From positions 186,001 through 250,000 of the forward strand of contig CAYULW010000002.1 of assembly GCA_964445815.1 (NCBI GenBank): DNA of 64,000 nucleotides. Reading direction: 5' to 3'. The notes below the pieces were generated by a model. That model saw only the letters and a list, made by a program, of their open reading frames with translations. It searched no databases and was not told the origin of the DNA. Position 1 is the stretch's first letter. Each line of letters begins with the position of its first letter. This DNA comes from CAYULW01 sp964445815. Its GTDB lineage: Bacteria; Bacteroidota; Bacteroidia; Flavobacteriales_E; Vicingaceae. The position numbers and the translations under genes were made by a program. Positions 6,981-15,459 of this stretch are shown piece by piece.

Positions 6981-9900
6981 ATGGAAGAGAAGGTGATAGA
7001 GGAGAAGGAAAGAAATGTTGAAGAATCACAGGGTGGAGAAACGAAGCTCCTAAACGACGGTAATTACTTTAAGCAACATCAATCCCATGTATTAGGCGCA
7101 GCTTATGCCGCAACCAATGCATTCGGTGAAGAGATCACAAAGATCAAAGGTGGGCTTGAAAATCTTAAATCGGAAGAGGAGTTGAGATTAGCCCATTTGC
7201 CGGAAGATGAGGATGAAGTCACCGAGACCATCATTAAATCCTCTTTGAAGGAGGTTTTGGAAAATGAGGAAGCGGCAAATAATATTCAAAAGGCACTTAG
7301 TCAAAGTAAGACAAGAAATAAAGCAGTCAATAAGAAAAAACAGGATTATGAGTTGACCTCTTTTGAAGACATCATCGAGCAATATAACCCTGAAATTAGT
7401 GCAGAAGAAATCAGGGCTTGGATATGGTATAAACGATCACAGGGTGCATTTAACGATGAAACAATAATCCTTTCAAAAAAGAATGGCTGGTCCAAGTATG
7501 TTGTTCCCTTGATCGAGGCCAAAAAGCACCTTGACAAATGGTTGAAAAATGGAATTATCTGCTATTATAAAGGGGATTACATTCCAAGTGTTTTGTATTA
7601 TGCAGAGAACATCTATGATCGAAGAGCAACATTAAATAGCGAAAAGGAGGAGATCGTACAAAAGTTTGGCCTTGAACAATTTGAGCGACAAGCATCAGGA
7701 TTAAAGCAAGTAATGCCCAAGGCATTGACTCTGACAGATGTTAATAAGGAGAACCGATTAGTCATAAAGCCGATTTCAGATTTTGCCAAAAGCTATAAAA
7801 TCTATGAATTAGCGGACGGAACACGATTTAATAGTTTCTACGCTTCAAAAGAGGGTAATGATTCAGCTAGTTTAAGTACAGCCTTTTCAAAATGGTTACA
7901 AAAACAACCCTTTGGCCTATTTGAAAAGTCAGATAGTTTCACCATTAATCATTGCTACATCAATGGTAGAACACCAAGTGGGAAGGATAAGGCTGAGAAG
8001 CTAAGAAAAAAGCAAAACGCAAAAATAGAAGGAGATCGGTTGTTTCAGGATTTTTTGGCAGAAGCACTTCTGATTGATGATCAGAAAAAAATAGAGTACC
8101 TGTGGAATAGTCAGTTTAATGGTTACGCCCAGATCAACTATTTCAAGATTCCGGTAGGTTTTAATTGCAGTAGCACCTTTAAAAACAAACCACTATTTAT
8201 TCGCCCTGCGCAGCGAGAAGGTTTAGGGTTTATAGCAGCTAATGGTGGGGGATGCATAGCTTATGATGTGGGAGTAGGTAAAACCATGACAGGTATTCTT
8301 TCCATTGCTCATGCGCTTGAAAGTGGGATGTGCAAAAGACCACTCATTGTTGTTCCAAATCAAACCTATAAAAATTGGCTCAATGAACTCCGAGGGGTAG
8401 TCAATAAAAAGGGTGAGGTCGCAGCAACAGGTATTTTACCACAATATCCAATCAATGATCTCTACAATCTTGGTTCAAAATTCATAGAACCTTTAATGGA
8501 TGAAGAAGGTAGCGTTGAACAGCTACCTAGCAACTCAATTTCAGTCATTACCTATGAAGGGTTAAAGCGACTCTCATTCAGCGAAGAGACATGGGAAGCC
8601 ATTGGGCATGATTTTTATCGAATATTAAATCAAGGTATTGAATCCAATAGACAGGCCGCCAAACTAGAAGAGAAGATAGAGGAATTAATGGGCAAGGGGG
8701 TATCTGAGAGTATCATAGGCGTAGAAGATTTGGGTTTTGATTATCTCTTGATGGATGAAGCTCATATCATGAAGAAACTCTTTACACAGGTAAAGGGAGA
8801 AGTGAATTCTGATGGAAAACGAGATAAGACCGAGTACAAGATTACTTCAGGAGTTCCTTCTGCAATCGCCTTAAAAGGCTTTATGATTGCCAATTATGTG
8901 CAACGGAATAATAAGTACAACAATATTGTACTCTTAACTGCTACACCCTTTACCAATAGTCCACTAGAAATTTTCTCAATGCTCACCCTGATTGCCTATC
9001 ATCGTCTATCTGAAGCTGCATTGGGTAACTTACAACAATTCTTTAATCACTTTATCCAGACTTCCATAGAGCTAATCATCAACGCAAAGCTAAAACCGGA
9101 GCGCAAAGAAGTAGTCATGGGATTTAATAATCTGATAGCGTTACAGCAGCTCATTTTCAGATTCATTGATTATAAAAGTGGTGAAGAAGCCAATATACAG
9201 CGGCCTAACAAATGGGTGCTACCCTTAACCCACAAAACCGTTGATGGCAACAGCGTATTGCTACCCATCGAGGAACAGATCAGTACCAATCTAAGCCCAA
9301 CTATCGAGCAAGCTAATTTGATGAAGGAATTAGAACGATACATCACCGGAGAGATTGAATACAATGAATTCTGTAAAAATCCAAGCGGTTTAGAAGAAAT
9401 GATTGATGGAGATACCGGAGAAAGTACAGCAATAGATGAAAGTTCTCTTGATGAAGAAGAGGAAGAAGGGGCAAGAATATTAAGGGGAATTACACTCGGT
9501 AGACAGATTGCTTTTAGCCCTTATTTATTCTCCTGTCATAAGTCCGGAAATGGAGAGATCAATTATAAAAAATTTGTCAAAAGCTCTCCGAAACTCATGT
9601 ATGTGATGGCGTGTATTCAATCTGTCAAGAATTACTTTAACGCAATTGGCAAACCTATGAGTGGGCAAGTGATATACAGTAATGCAGGAATATCCTATTT
9701 CCCATTGATAAAAGAGTATCTAGTCAAAGAATTAGGCTTTGAAGATTCGGAAGTAGATTTTATCAAAGGTGGAATGTCTGCCCGAAAAAAGGAGATTGTC
9801 AAAGAGCAATTTTTGGATGGAAGAGTTAAGGTATTAATAGGAAGTCAAACTATTCGTGAAGGAATCAATTTACAAAATAGAGCAACCGATCTGTATAACC

Positions 9901-10898
9901 TTTGGTTGGACTGGAATCCAACTGATCTTCATCAACTAGAAGGACGCATTTGGCGATTCGGCAATCAATTTGCTAATGTGAGGATCGTTATTCCCCTTGT
10001 AGAAGATTCAGTTGATACGGCCATATTTCAGAAGCTGGAAGAAAAGACCAGTCGCATTAATCAGATATGGCATCGAAGTGATCGGGAGAACACTTTAAAG
10101 CTGGAGGACTTTAATCCGGCTGAACTCAAAAGAGGTCTCATATCCAATCCAAGAAAAATTGCTGAAATGATGCTGCTTGAACGAAAAGAGGTGCTTTTAG
10201 ATGAGATCAAGGGGTTAGAGAATCAAAAGCATGAGATCGAAAGCATCTTAGAATCACGCAAATTGTATCGAGAGAACATAGAAAGCATTAAAACCATAGT
10301 TTCTAAGTATAAGCCCTTGAAGAAAGACCAGGAGGGGAGAAAGGTAGAGACCATCTTTAAAATCTACGGTGATTACATAGAAGATGAAAACACGCCATAT
10401 AAATATGGAGAAAAAGAACAATTAGATCAAGTAAAAAAGGCTTACAGACATCTTAAAAAAGCCGAAGAAACAATCTTAAAACCTAGAGGCTTAGACCTAG
10501 ATTTCTCAAAGGATACAGCACTTAGGCAATTAGAAGAAGAGATAGCCATTAAGAAAGAGCTATTACAAAATGAAACTGATGAAGAAGCGACTGAAAAGCT
10601 CACGGCTGAGATAGTAGAAGAGCGCAAGAAAAATGGCAGTAAATCTAAATCAATCGAAGATCGGGTAAAAGAGTTTGCTTCCATAAATGACATAATTCTA
10701 GGCGAAAAAATGGTCTACGAGGGAAAATCAGATGAACCCCAAGAAAAAGATTTATCGAAGCCTGTCAATGATAATTCAGGTAAAGTCTTATTAGAGATGG
10801 AACAACTTTTAAAGGATATGGAAGAAATGGAACTACTAATGCAAGAAATGGATGAGTTGAAAGCTGTCTCTACTCAGAATCAGAAAAAAGCAGCTTAA
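6981..10898 (+). CDS. SNF2/superfamily-2 helicase, partner of the DarB-like methylase
   Basis: 1305 residues. Helicase motifs in order: I at AYDVGVGKTMTG (about 427-438), Ia VVPNQTYKNWL, II as DEAH (592-595), III LLTATPFTNSP, and in the second RecA lobe IGSQTIREGINLQ (about 955) and VI HQLEGRIWRFGNQ (about 985). This is the pattern of the helicase half of DarB-like methylase-helicase proteins (also called adenine-specific DNA methylase/Snf2 fusions). The N-terminal 400 residues hold a separate domain. Residues 1050-1290 are strongly charged and coiled-coil-like. It directly follows the methylase and a 73-residue gene. It probably works with the methylase on incoming or replicating element DNA. 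Confidence 0.85.
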   Translation: MEEKVIEEKERNVEESQGGETKLLNDGNYFKQHQSHVLGAAYAATNAFGEEITKIKGGLENLKSEEELRLAHLPEDEDEVTETIIKSSLKEVLENEEAANNIQKALSQSKTRNKAVNKKKQDYELTSFEDIIEQYNPEISAEEIRAWIWYKRSQGAFNDETIILSKKNGWSKYVVPLIEAKKHLDKWLKNGIICYYKGDYIPSVLYYAENIYDRRATLNSEKEEIVQKFGLEQFERQASGLKQVMPKALTLTDVNKENRLVIKPISDFAKSYKIYELADGTRFNSFYASKEGNDSASLSTAFSKWLQKQPFGLFEKSDSFTINHCYINGRTPSGKDKAEKLRKKQNAKIEGDRLFQDFLAEALLIDDQKKIEYLWNSQFNGYAQINYFKIPVGFNCSSTFKNKPLFIRPAQREGLGFIAANGGGCIAYDVGVGKTMTGILSIAHALESGMCKRPLIVVPNQTYKNWLNELRGVVNKKGEVAATGILPQYPINDLYNLGSKFIEPLMDEEGSVEQLPSNSISVITYEGLKRLSFSEETWEAIGHDFYRILNQGIESNRQAAKLEEKIEELMGKGVSESIIGVEDLGFDYLLMDEAHIMKKLFTQVKGEVNSDGKRDKTEYKITSGVPSAIALKGFMIANYVQRNNKYNNIVLLTATPFTNSPLEIFSMLTLIAYHRLSEAALGNLQQFFNHFIQTSIELIINAKLKPERKEVVMGFNNLIALQQLIFRFIDYKSGEEANIQRPNKWVLPLTHKTVDGNSVLLPIEEQISTNLSPTIEQANLMKELERYITGEIEYNEFCKNPSGLEEMIDGDTGESTAIDESSLDEEEEEGARILRGITLGRQIAFSPYLFSCHKSGNGEINYKKFVKSSPKLMYVMACIQSVKNYFNAIGKPMSGQVIYSNAGISYFPLIKEYLVKELGFEDSEVDFIKGGMSARKKEIVKEQFLDGRVKVLIGSQTIREGINLQNRATDLYNLWLDWNPTDLHQLEGRIWRFGNQFANVRIVIPLVEDSVDTAIFQKLEEKTSRINQIWHRSDRENTLKLEDFNPAELKRGLISNPRKIAEMMLLERKEVLLDEIKGLENQKHEIESILESRKLYRENIESIKTIVSKYKPLKKDQEGRKVETIFKIYGDYIEDENTPYKYGEKEQLDQVKKAYRHLKKAEETILKPRGLDLDFSKDTALRQLEEEIAIKKELLQNETDEEATEKLTAEIVEERKKNGSKSKSIEDRVKEFASINDIILGEKMVYEGKSDEPQEKDLSKPVNDNSGKVLLEMEQLLKDMEEMELLMQEMDELKAVSTQNQKKAA

Positions 10899-10930
10899 TG
10901 AATTATGAATTCATAATTGAATATTAATAA

Positions 10931-10946
10931 TTAAAGAAGGAGATAT
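10931..10946 (+). promoter_or_regulatory. Strong Shine-Dalgarno leader, first copy
   Basis: The 16-nt string TTAAAGAAGGAGATAT overlaps the ATG at 10945 and recurs identically at 15443-15458 in front of the HTH gene. A GGAG core this close to the start is unusual for Bacteroidota genes, whose leaders generally lack Shine-Dalgarno sites. With only 2 nt between GGAG and the ATG, the TTG at 10948 may be the true start. Confidence 0.55.
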
Positions 10947-11553
10947 GTTGAAGAATGATGTAGAGAAATACCTTAAAAAGCATGGTATAGAAGAAAAGGA
11001 CTTAAATGAAGTAGCAACTAAGGCACTCGAAGTCTATAGAAAAGTCAGAGCCATTTATGATCGGAATCCCGATAATCCGATTATGAAAGAAAATGTTGAG
11101 CAAAGTGGAAAAGATGCGATTAAGGTCATTGAAATGGAACTGAAAGAAAAAGGCGTACCCCAAGCAAGAAAAAAGCGAGCAAATACGCTCATATCAAAAA
11201 GAAAGAAGAGCTTAAAACAAGTCAAGAAAAGTGAAAAGGCACTGGATGAATTAGAGCTGTGCCGCATCAAATTAAAAGAAGATCGCAAGAAGAAGTTGGA
11301 ATCCGGCGAGATCAAGCCTCCAAAGAAAAAAAGCAGGGTAACAAAGGTGAAAGAGTCTTTCACCAGAATTCTAAAACTCATGCCAAGTGAAGATGAGAAA
11401 ATCATCGAAAAATCAGAACAGTTACTTAGAAAATGTGCCATTGAACTATTCAAGCTCAATGGACTGAACAGAATAGAGTCTGTAGTTAAAGAACTGGAAG
11501 AGGTTGGAGATAAAAAGAGTGGAGAAGATAAAAAACCAGCTAAAGCCGCCTAG
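10945..11553 (+). CDS. Lysine-rich hypothetical protein
   Basis: 202 residues, highly basic, helical, with long K/E tracts (for example KKRANTLISKRKKSLKQVKK near residue 75 and PPKKKSRVTKVKES near 128). No catalytic motif, signal peptide or membrane segment. It may bind nucleic acid through its positive charge, but no family is recognised. It has a strong GGAG leader and follows the helicase by 46 nt in the same direction, so it is probably in the same transcript. Confidence 0.6.
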   Translation: MLKNDVEKYLKKHGIEEKDLNEVATKALEVYRKVRAIYDRNPDNPIMKENVEQSGKDAIKVIEMELKEKGVPQARKKRANTLISKRKKSLKQVKKSEKALDELELCRIKLKEDRKKKLESGEIKPPKKKSRVTKVKESFTRILKLMPSEDEKIIEKSEQLLRKCAIELFKLNGLNRIESVVKELEEVGDKKSGEDKKPAKAA

Positions 11554-11610
11554 ATAAAAAGAATTGTAATCGTCCAAAATTCATAAGAGGAGGACATAAA
11601 GGAGAAAGAA

Positions 11611-12120
11611 ATGGAGAAAGGAAAAAAGAAGACAAAGCATTCGTTTGATTTTGAAGAATTCATAGCAACCAATGGAATAGAGGTCAAAGAATTACCTAAA
11701 GACATTCAGACTATGATTCGCTTGATCAGAAAGGGCGAGCAGAACAACAAAAAATACTGTACTGAAACGCATTACAAGCTACTTAATCAGCGGTTTCAAA
11801 GATATGCAGATGACATCTATGAGTTCTTACTAAATCATTTTGATGACAGGTTATTAAATAACACCATTGAAGAAGAGGAGAGTAATTCTGAGTCAGTAGA
11901 AACAGATACGGAGGAGCTAAAGCAGAGTCGTTTAATCTTAAAGTGGGCTGCAAAAAATGGGAGAAACTACCTGTTAAGTTCTGAGTTAGAAGCATTGAAT
12001 GTAGACATAGATCATGATTTAAAAATCAATCATATAGATGATCTGAAATTAGAGAGAGAATTAGGCACAGCGAAATGGCACATAGAGCTTAATTCAAAAG
12101 AAGAGGAGGAAAAAGTATGA
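11611..12120 (+). CDS. Hypothetical protein
   Basis: 169 residues (starting MEKGKKKTKHSFDFEEFIAT). The first 90 residues look like a compact helical domain ending LLNHFDDRLLNN; an acidic linker (EEEESNSESVETDTEE) leads to a second helical part around KWAAKNGRNYLLSSELEALN. The leader contains GGAGG and GGAG runs. Its last 4 nt overlap the start of the next gene (ATGA), so the two are translationally coupled. The function is unknown. Confidence 0.6.
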   Translation: MEKGKKKTKHSFDFEEFIATNGIEVKELPKDIQTMIRLIRKGEQNNKKYCTETHYKLLNQRFQRYADDIYEFLLNHFDDRLLNNTIEEEESNSESVETDTEELKQSRLILKWAAKNGRNYLLSSELEALNVDIDHDLKINHIDDLKLERELGTAKWHIELNSKEEEEKV

Positions 12121-12554
12121 GTACGATAGCAGAAGAGTTTAACGAAAGATTGGAAGCTTTTGTAGAAAAGTATGGTTTAAAGAATGCCACAGAACTGTTA
12201 GCCACATTAACATCAAATACAAAGCCATTGTACCTAACAGGTCGATATAAAATAATGAGCGAGTTTTTGCACTTAGAAACCCTGAAGACATTTGATCTTT
12301 CGATGGATGAGTACAATCAAAATCGCAGTAAATCGGCAAGAGAAGCACGATGGGCATTGGTTCATGTTCTTCGATCATTTACACGCCTCTCTCATAGAAG
12401 AGTGGGGCAACTGCTATCACTGAGTTACAGGGCTTCGAGATACGCTTATGAGAAATGTGAAGAGTTAATTTCAGTTGGGAAGTTTGAAAAGGATTTTAAT
12501 GCCAGATACCAAGAATTAGAGGAAAAACTCGTGGCATTCATTGCCAAACTTTGA
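12117..12554 (+). CDS. Small protein resembling DnaA domain IV (DNA-binding)
   Basis: 145 residues. From residue 62 on, the order is a helix with AREARWALVHVLRSFT, then RLSHRRVGQLLSLSYRASRYAYEKCEEL, then a final helix FEKDFNARYQELEEKL. This is the layout of the C-terminal DNA-binding domain of DnaA: a long helix, an HTH reading 'lS...vG..l', and a final 'F...i..l...l' helix. The AAA+ part is absent. Family membership is inferred by eye. If right, it could bind DnaA-box-like sites and act in element replication or its control. An open frame continues past the stop in the -1 frame to 12646. Confidence 0.5.
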   Translation: MSTIAEEFNERLEAFVEKYGLKNATELLATLTSNTKPLYLTGRYKIMSEFLHLETLKTFDLSMDEYNQNRSKSAREARWALVHVLRSFTRLSHRRVGQLLSLSYRASRYAYEKCEELISVGKFEKDFNARYQELEEKLVAFIAKL

Positions 12555-12657
12555 ATCTTTTGACCTCTGAATTGACAGAAACCAAAGGGGCAAGAGGTTC
12601 ACTCAGCTATACACAAGACGAACCAACACAAATAGAAATCATTTAAAGACTAAGAAG

Positions 12658-13587
12658 ATGGATAAAGAGGAAGAAAAGAAGAATGATGAGGGAATAGTGC
12701 TTAATTCCGATAATGGAAATATGGAATTGAAAGTTCCACCAAATGAAGAAACCAGTATTGAAGAAGCGTTTGGTGAGAGCATAACTTACGAAGAGATTTC
12801 AGAAATTGAAGATAGCCCGATTAACGAACCTGTCAAGGTTGGTGAAGTGTCAGAAGGCCAATCCCTAATAAATAATGATCGGATAGAAGAAAATGCGACT
12901 GAAAGCATAGATGATGAATTTGGAGCAGATCTCCCGGAAGAGTTTTTACAAGATATAGATGGTCATGCTAGTCCACCTTTAGATGCACCGGAACAGATAG
13001 TGAATGAGCATGAAATTGAAGATGAACAAGATCACACCATACTTGGAGAAGGTATTTCTACTCACCATCCGATAGATCAAGCAGATAAACATGCCGGAAT
13101 AGCTGCCGACAGTTTTATCGGTGTCGCTAATAATGTTTTAGAGATAGGAGGGGGCTTTTTTGTAACCATCAAGCGAAAAAAGAATCACCTCTATTTTGAT
13201 GAGTTGTTGGAACGAACCGGTGCAAAGAATTTCCAAAAAATTGGTGATAGGATAGACCTTCAAAATAAAAAGAACCTCAAACGCATCAAGTTGGATGCAG
13301 AGGACATTGCATTACTAAGACCAGTTCTGATTGAGGTGTTAAAGAATAGAGCCAAAGAATTGACTCCTGAGCAACAACTAATTGCAGTATCAATATCAAT
13401 AGCGATTAAAAAAGGTCAAGCAGTTATGGCAATGAGAGCTGAGAATAAGCTCTTTGAGCAGAGATTAGAAGAATCGGTAGAAAAGTATTGCGAGCGTTTT
13501 GAGAAGCTTTTAGAGCGAGAAGAAGAATTACTAAAAAAGAAGAAGGATGAAGGAAAGGAAGAAAAAGATTCAAAAAAGGCAGCCTGA
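12658..13587 (+). CDS. Acidic hypothetical protein paired with the P-loop ATPase
   Basis: 309 residues. The first 150 are acidic and probably disordered. Residues 155-265 form a conserved-looking domain (SFIGVANNVLEIGGGFFVTI, then LTPEQQLIAVSISIAIKKG). The C-terminus is a charged helix ending in a lysine-rich tail. If the ATPase starts at its first ATG, the two genes overlap by 41 nt, suggesting coupled translation and partner proteins. No family is recognised. Confidence 0.6.
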   Translation: MDKEEEKKNDEGIVLNSDNGNMELKVPPNEETSIEEAFGESITYEEISEIEDSPINEPVKVGEVSEGQSLINNDRIEENATESIDDEFGADLPEEFLQDIDGHASPPLDAPEQIVNEHEIEDEQDHTILGEGISTHHPIDQADKHAGIAADSFIGVANNVLEIGGGFFVTIKRKKNHLYFDELLERTGAKNFQKIGDRIDLQNKKNLKRIKLDAEDIALLRPVLIEVLKNRAKELTPEQQLIAVSISIAIKKGQAVMAMRAENKLFEQRLEESVEKYCERFEKLLEREEELLKKKKDEGKEEKDSKKAA

Positions 13588-14497
13588 AGATAAACTCAAG
13601 TTAATTAATTCCAAAAATAGATCAGTAGATCAAAGAATAGCTGATAGACAGCCCATGCTGATGGTTGTTTGCGGAGAAACAGGAGTAGGGAAAACATACC
13701 GCACAGTAAAAGAGATCAGGCAGTATGTAAGTGATATTCCATCAACCCAGAAAAAAGGACGCAAGGTACTGATCTTCGATGTCAATGATGATGATTATAC
13801 CCATTTTATGACCATTGACCCCAATCATGTGAAAGACTTTAAAGAAGTTAGAATCCGAAGAATCAGACCAATCACAAGAACCGGAAAGATGATGACTTTA
13901 AATCAAAAAAGGCAGGTTGTAGAAAAGATAGTGGCTGAGTTTAAAAATGGCCTAATCGTATTGGAAGACATCGACAAGTTTATGGTTGGAGCAAAAGGAC
14001 AAGAAGTTGTCGGCTTGCTTTGCGCCAACAGACATTCTGATTTAGACATTATCATTAGCCATCAATCCATTGCCAAGATCACAACGACTGAATGGCAAAA
14101 CATGACTTGGCTAAGATTACATAAGCAGGTCGATGATATTTCAAGATACAGAAGTCGCATACCCAATTACCCATTGGTGAGAATTGCCACTTTCATTGTA
14201 GAAGAACAATACAATCTTGCTCATGAGGATTTTGAGTTACAATTAATAGACAAAGAAATCTTCCAAATCAGAAAGAGCTTCTTTGTCTATTTAGACATGA
14301 GAAGATTGAAGATCAGAGGGTGTAGTAAAGCAGCATTTATTCGAGCTGCAAAAAGATATGTGGATCAGGAAGAGAATAAGAAGGTCAGATTATTGTCTCA
14401 GGAAAGGACAATGGATGACAAACCGAAATATAAGGACAGAAAAGCGGTAGTGATCCAATTAATCAAACAGAAGATGAGATACCATCAAGCCGCATAG
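13547..14497 (+). CDS. P-loop ATPase, HerA/FtsK/Zot-like
   Basis: 316 residues. MLMVVCGETGVGKTYRT (Walker A at about 43-50) is followed by a Walker B strand LIVLEDIDKFM (about 136-146) and then NRHSDLDIIISHQSI. A strand containing N/HRH-x-x-D-I-x-x-x-x-Q after Walker B is typical of the HerA/FtsK superfamily, including the Zot proteins of filamentous phages and packaging or coupling ATPases of mobile elements. The start is uncertain: the ATG at 13547 overlaps the previous gene by 41 nt, and the next in-frame ATG (13654) would cut close to Walker A. Likely role: moving DNA or assembling a transfer or packaging machine; which one is not visible. Confidence 0.65.
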   Translation: MKERKKKIQKRQPEDKLKLINSKNRSVDQRIADRQPMLMVVCGETGVGKTYRTVKEIRQYVSDIPSTQKKGRKVLIFDVNDDDYTHFMTIDPNHVKDFKEVRIRRIRPITRTGKMMTLNQKRQVVEKIVAEFKNGLIVLEDIDKFMVGAKGQEVVGLLCANRHSDLDIIISHQSIAKITTTEWQNMTWLRLHKQVDDISRYRSRIPNYPLVRIATFIVEEQYNLAHEDFELQLIDKEIFQIRKSFFVYLDMRRLKIRGCSKAAFIRAAKRYVDQEENKKVRLLSQERTMDDKPKYKDRKAVVIQLIKQKMRYHQAA

Positions 14498-14517
14498 GAG
14501 AATTAAAGGAGGAGAAT

Positions 14518-14850
14518 ATGGTAGAAAGAATAAAAAGATGGTTTATCAAGGTGTTTTTGACAAAATACATCATTGTTAGAAATGGATTGTTGTTATGGCA
14601 GTTCTACTATCCGGATCGTGTAGAGACTAAAGTTGTACTCGCAAAAAGTCAATTGCTCTCAAAGATTAGCTTCAAGAAAGGCTTGATTTATACACGACTG
14701 CTTAAAGGAGCTTTTACAATGAACTTAATAATGTCTTATCTTCTTTTTAGCTATTTAAAGCAGAAAAATCGAGGTAAGTATAAGTTCAAAATAATAAAGG
14801 CTACCGATGCTGTATTTCTAAGTGATTTAACAGGACTAACAGGGAATTAA
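14518..14850 (+). CDS. Small hypothetical protein with possible membrane segment
   Basis: 110 residues, basic at the N-terminus (MVERIKRWFIKVFLTKYIIV), with hydrophobic stretches around residues 12-30 and 64-80 (LLKGAFTMNLIMSYLLFSYL). The leader TTAAAGGAGGAGAAT is a strong ribosome site. It follows the P-loop ATPase by 20 nt, so it may be its membrane partner, but that is inferred from position only. Confidence 0.5.
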   Translation: MVERIKRWFIKVFLTKYIIVRNGLLLWQFYYPDRVETKVVLAKSQLLSKISFKKGLIYTRLLKGAFTMNLIMSYLLFSYLKQKNRGKYKFKIIKATDAVFLSDLTGLTGN

Positions 14851-14855
14851 TGAAC

Positions 14856-15095
14856 TCAGAAATCAATACGTCTATCATCAAGGCCTCCATTAACCAATTT
14901 GAAAATTGTAATGAGGGACTTTCGATCATATTCATGGCATTTAATAGAGTAATTGTAACGACGACGAATCAGGCCACCAATAGAGAAATAGTAAAACATT
15001 TTTGCCGACCAATTCCAATCTGCTGCTGCTTTGGGGTATTCTTCTTTGAGTTCTGAAAATGTGAGGTATTCTCTTTTGTGTTCATCGTCATCCAT
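14856..15095 (-). CDS. Small HTH-like protein on the opposite strand
   Basis: 79 residues from an ATG at 15095 (an upstream in-frame TTG at 15101 is less likely). YLTFSELKEEYPKAAADWNW, then GGLIRRRYNYSIKCHEYDRKSLITIF, resembles the recognition and wing layout of excisionase/MerR-like HTH_17 proteins. It is the only minus-strand gene in the block, convergent with the preceding gene with 5 nt between the stops. An overlapping plus-strand ORF at 14850-15056 has an unlikely composition and is rejected. A regulator of the block or of recombination is plausible. Confidence 0.5.
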   Translation of the reverse strand: MDDDEHKREYLTFSELKEEYPKAAADWNWSAKMFYYFSIGGLIRRRYNYSIKCHEYDRKSLITIFKLVNGGLDDRRIDF

Positions 15096-15459
15096 AGTCA
15101 ATCTGTATTAATTATTAGAAATGAAAAGATTGCAGAAACAAGATCGAAACACAGAAATGAACTAATCGACTAAACCATAATTTATTGAAACCTGAATGTT
15201 GAACAAAATTTTATAAGCATGAATCAAAAATTGAATTCTACTTTATTTCTACCTAGAAGACGATCACAATTCTGTGAGCTATCAAAGGAAAATAAATTAT
15301 TCTTGGTTTCGACTTCATATCAAACAACGTTTCCTATTTAGACGTGAATCAAGAAAAAAAATTATATGTAAGATCAAAAAAAATGTGAAGGAAACATAGA
15401 CGCAGTAGGAGGTTTAAGTAAAAGTCATTCAAAATTAAACAGTTAAAGAAGGAGATATT
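15096..15459. other. Gene-free stretch before the integrase operon
   Basis: About 360 nt with no convincing gene. The divergent promoters for the minus-strand HTH gene and the plus-strand HTH-integrase pair must lie here, but I see no clear TAnnTTTG pair. A 40-codon ORF at 15219-15341 has no ribosome site and no family resemblance. Confidence 0.4.
15443..15458 (+). promoter_or_regulatory. Strong Shine-Dalgarno leader, second copy
   Basis: Second identical copy of TTAAAGAAGGAGATAT, ending 1 nt before the ATG at 15460. GGAG is 5 nt from the start codon, a usable spacing. Confidence 0.6.

Noticed and set aside
14850..15056. Plus-strand ORF of 68 residues after the small membrane-like gene
   Set aside because: Its composition (poly-I/F/C) is unlike a real protein, while the antisense frame at 14856-15095 reads as an HTH protein.
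15219..15341. 40-codon plus-strand ORF in the gap before the integrase operon
   Set aside because: No ribosome site, no family resemblance and no neighbour overlap; chance ORF in AT-rich sequence.
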